Of a stretch of 64,000 bases of DNA, positions 62,602 to 64,000 are shown in pieces. The notes below the pieces were generated by a model, which saw nothing but the letters and a program-made list of their open reading frames with translations, did no database searches and was not told the origin of the DNA. Origin of the DNA: Paenibacillus pasadenensis DSM 19293 (GTDB taxonomy: Bacteria; Bacillota; Bacilli; Paenibacillales; Paenibacillaceae); assembly GCF_000422485.1 (NCBI RefSeq), contig NZ_AULW01000016.1, positions 62,001 through 126,000 on the forward strand, written 5' to 3'. The stretch's first letter is position 1; every line of letters starts with the position of its first letter. Both the position numbers and the translations under genes were made by a program.

Positions 62602-63708
62602 TCAGCCCTTCTCCGCCAGCTCGACGTCGTACTCGTCCTTGGGAGGAGTGATCCAGCGGCGGAAATAGCCCTGGTCGTACAGCGCCTTGACGAGAATGAC
62701 GAGCACCGGAGAGAGGATGACGCCGGCGACGCCGAACAAGGACAGCGAGATGACCATGAACGCGAGCATCGTGAAGGCGGAGACGCCGAGCGTGTCGCCG
62801 GTGATGAGCGGCTCGAGAATTTGCCGGGCGGCGACGATGACGAGGAACAGGATGCCGAGCCAGATCGCCAGGTTGTAGTCGCCGACGACGAGCAGGTAGG
62901 CGATCCACGGGACGAACACGGTGCCGACGCCGAGCAGCGGCAGCACGTCGAACACGGCGGCGATGGCGGAGATCGTCAGCGCGTTGTCGACGCCGAGCGC
63001 CAGCAGCGAGACGAAGATGACGATGAAGGTGATCGAGATGAGCTTCATCTGGGCTTTCAGATAGCCGACGATGCCCGAGAAGACGTTTTCGCGCAGGAAG
63101 ACGAAGGCTTTCTTGAACGTGCGGGGCGTCTTGCTCGCGGCGATCCGTTTCCAGTCGGCGATCTCGATGCTCAGGAAGTACGCCAGGATGACGCCGAGCA
63201 CGAAGTTGAACATGAACGTGGAGACCGAGTTCAGGTAGCCGGCGGCCTTCAGCAGGAAGCCTTCCGCGACCTTTTGCCCCCAGCGGGTCAGAGCGTCGAT
63301 GTAGTCCTGGATCTTGTCCACCGTATCGGGCGGCAGCGCGCTCGTCTTGTCCTTGAGCCAGGTGGACCCTTGGGCGAGCTGCTCCTGCAGGATCGCCTGG
63401 TATTGAGGCAGCTTGTGGGCGATCGAGTTCGCTTCCCGCACCATGATGTAGCCCGCGCCGAAGAAGATGCCGAGCACGATCGCGGAGAAGAGCAGGATCG
63501 AAAGCGCCGAGGCGATCGACTTCTTGAGGCCGAGCCGGTGGAGCAGCCTCGCGAGCGGCTCGATGACGGCGAAGATGAGCAGGGAGAGGAAGATCGGAGC
63601 GGCGATGGAGTAAAGGAAGCTGAACGCGAGCATAATGAGGTACACGGTCAGAGCGATGAGAGCGATATCGAATGCGGTGCGCCAATATTTGCGGTAAAAC
63701 ATCAGCAT
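62602..63708 (-). CDS. AI-2E family transporter (YtvI-like)
   Basis: A 368-residue polytopic membrane protein of the same broad family as the gene before alaS but of the YtvI type. It has PIFLSLLIFAVIEPLARLLHRLGL near the N-terminus, a long soluble segment, then VFDVLPLLGVGTVFVPW and FGVAGVILSPVLVILVKALYDQG. The ATG at 63708 is preferred; a TTG 30 bases upstream precedes the AAAGGAG site and cannot use it. Substrate unknown. Confidence 0.86.
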   Translation of the reverse strand: MLMFYRKYWRTAFDIALIALTVYLIMLAFSFLYSIAAPIFLSLLIFAVIEPLARLLHRLGLKKSIASALSILLFSAIVLGIFFGAGYIMVREANSIAHKLPQYQAILQEQLAQGSTWLKDKTSALPPDTVDKIQDYIDALTRWGQKVAEGFLLKAAGYLNSVSTFMFNFVLGVILAYFLSIEIADWKRIAASKTPRTFKKAFVFLRENVFSGIVGYLKAQMKLISITFIVIFVSLLALGVDNALTISAIAAVFDVLPLLGVGTVFVPWIAYLLVVGDYNLAIWLGILFLVIVAARQILEPLITGDTLGVSAFTMLAFMVISLSLFGVAGVILSPVLVILVKALYDQGYFRRWITPPKDEYDVELAEKG

Positions 63709-63795
63709 GAGGGAAATCCGGCTCCTTTGCAGCGTCAATTGGAAATCGATTCATATTTCCGCTTTGATTGTACTATAGATTTTAAAGATGCAGGC

Positions 63796-63824
63796 GGTTT
63801 TTTGAAACTCGTTTATGCTACAAT
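63796..63824 (+). promoter_or_regulatory. candidate promoter of the deacetylase gene
   Basis: Extended -10 TGC-TACAAT (63816-63824); the -35 position (GGTTTT) is weak. Confidence 0.45.
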
Positions 63825-63864
63825 GGGTGGTAGACTTCTAGAGAATATGGTGGGGAACAGAAAC

Positions 63865-64000
63865 ATGGAGAATTTGCTCGTCTGGGGATTCTACTTCCTA
63901 TCGCTCTATGCGTTTATCCCGGGACTGATCAGCCGCCTGTTCGGCTTCCGCGTGTTCAAGCGCGGACTCGCGGACAAGGAGATCGCGCTTACCTTCGACG
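63865..64000 (+). CDS. polysaccharide deacetylase-like protein (5' part)
   Basis: The first 45 codons are visible. The N-terminus is a membrane anchor (LLVWGFYFLSLYAFIPGL), followed by RGLADKEIALTFD, the typical opening of a NodB/polysaccharide deacetylase domain (TFDDGP motif, metal Asp). The gene continues beyond the window. The call rests on this short motif. Confidence 0.7.
   Translation, partial: MENLLVWGFYFLSLYAFIPGLISRLFGFRVFKRGLADKEIALTFD

Overview
The window is GC-rich Gram-positive chromosome, most like Paenibacillaceae (Paenibacillus/Cohnella type). Three things point there. The housekeeping order follows the Bacillus subtilis ruvA-to-yrrO segment. Spore genes (spoIID-like, spoVB) and T-box leaders are present. 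Ribosome binding sites are strong AGGAGG types. No tRNA, rRNA, CRISPR, insertion sequence or prophage gene was seen.

Layout. 1-6.6 kb: ruvA (partial), ruvB, a DCC-family gene, a SpoIID-like gene, queA, tgt and yajC, running as one rightward cluster of Holliday-junction processing, queuosine synthesis and Sec accessory genes. 6.6-10.3 kb: a small accessory block (WYL regulator, SDR, PAP2 phosphatase) set between yajC and its usual neighbour. 10.3-16.6 kb: YrbG-like, spoVB, comN, secD, secF and a degenerate CDF transporter. 16.6-31.7 kb: recJ, apt, relA, dtd, T-box-hisS-aspS, tcdA, add and rarA. 31.7-40.5 kb: accessory genes (mntH, a TetR/quinone oxidoreductase pair, a truncated CNNM/HlyC-like protein, an SRPBCC protein, a DrrAB-like ABC exporter). 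40.5-53.6 kb: mnmA (inverted), cymR, iscS, a PRC-barrel protein, a zinc ribbon, an AI-2E transporter, T-box-alaS, ireB, ruvX, two DUF1292 genes, mltG and two U32 genes (trhP1/trhP2 type). 53.6-62.6 kb: three large chemoreceptor genes, each with a sigma-D-like promoter, flanking a class B-like penicillin-binding protein. The window ends with a YtvI-type transporter and the start of a polysaccharide deacetylase.

The most unusual content is non-coding. Three intergenic gaps (19.7-21.2, 31.8-32.5 and 39.8-40.5 kb) hold tandem arrays of hairpin-forming units. Four arrays of unrelated sequence share almost the same period, 50-52 bp; a further one has a period of 36 bp. A 132-bp element is 94% identical at two of these sites, and a diverged, inverted partial copy sits at the first. 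The arrays look like a recurring genomic architecture whose role I cannot name. Coordinates of starts were chosen from ribosome-binding-site spacing and family N-termini and are inferences where stated.
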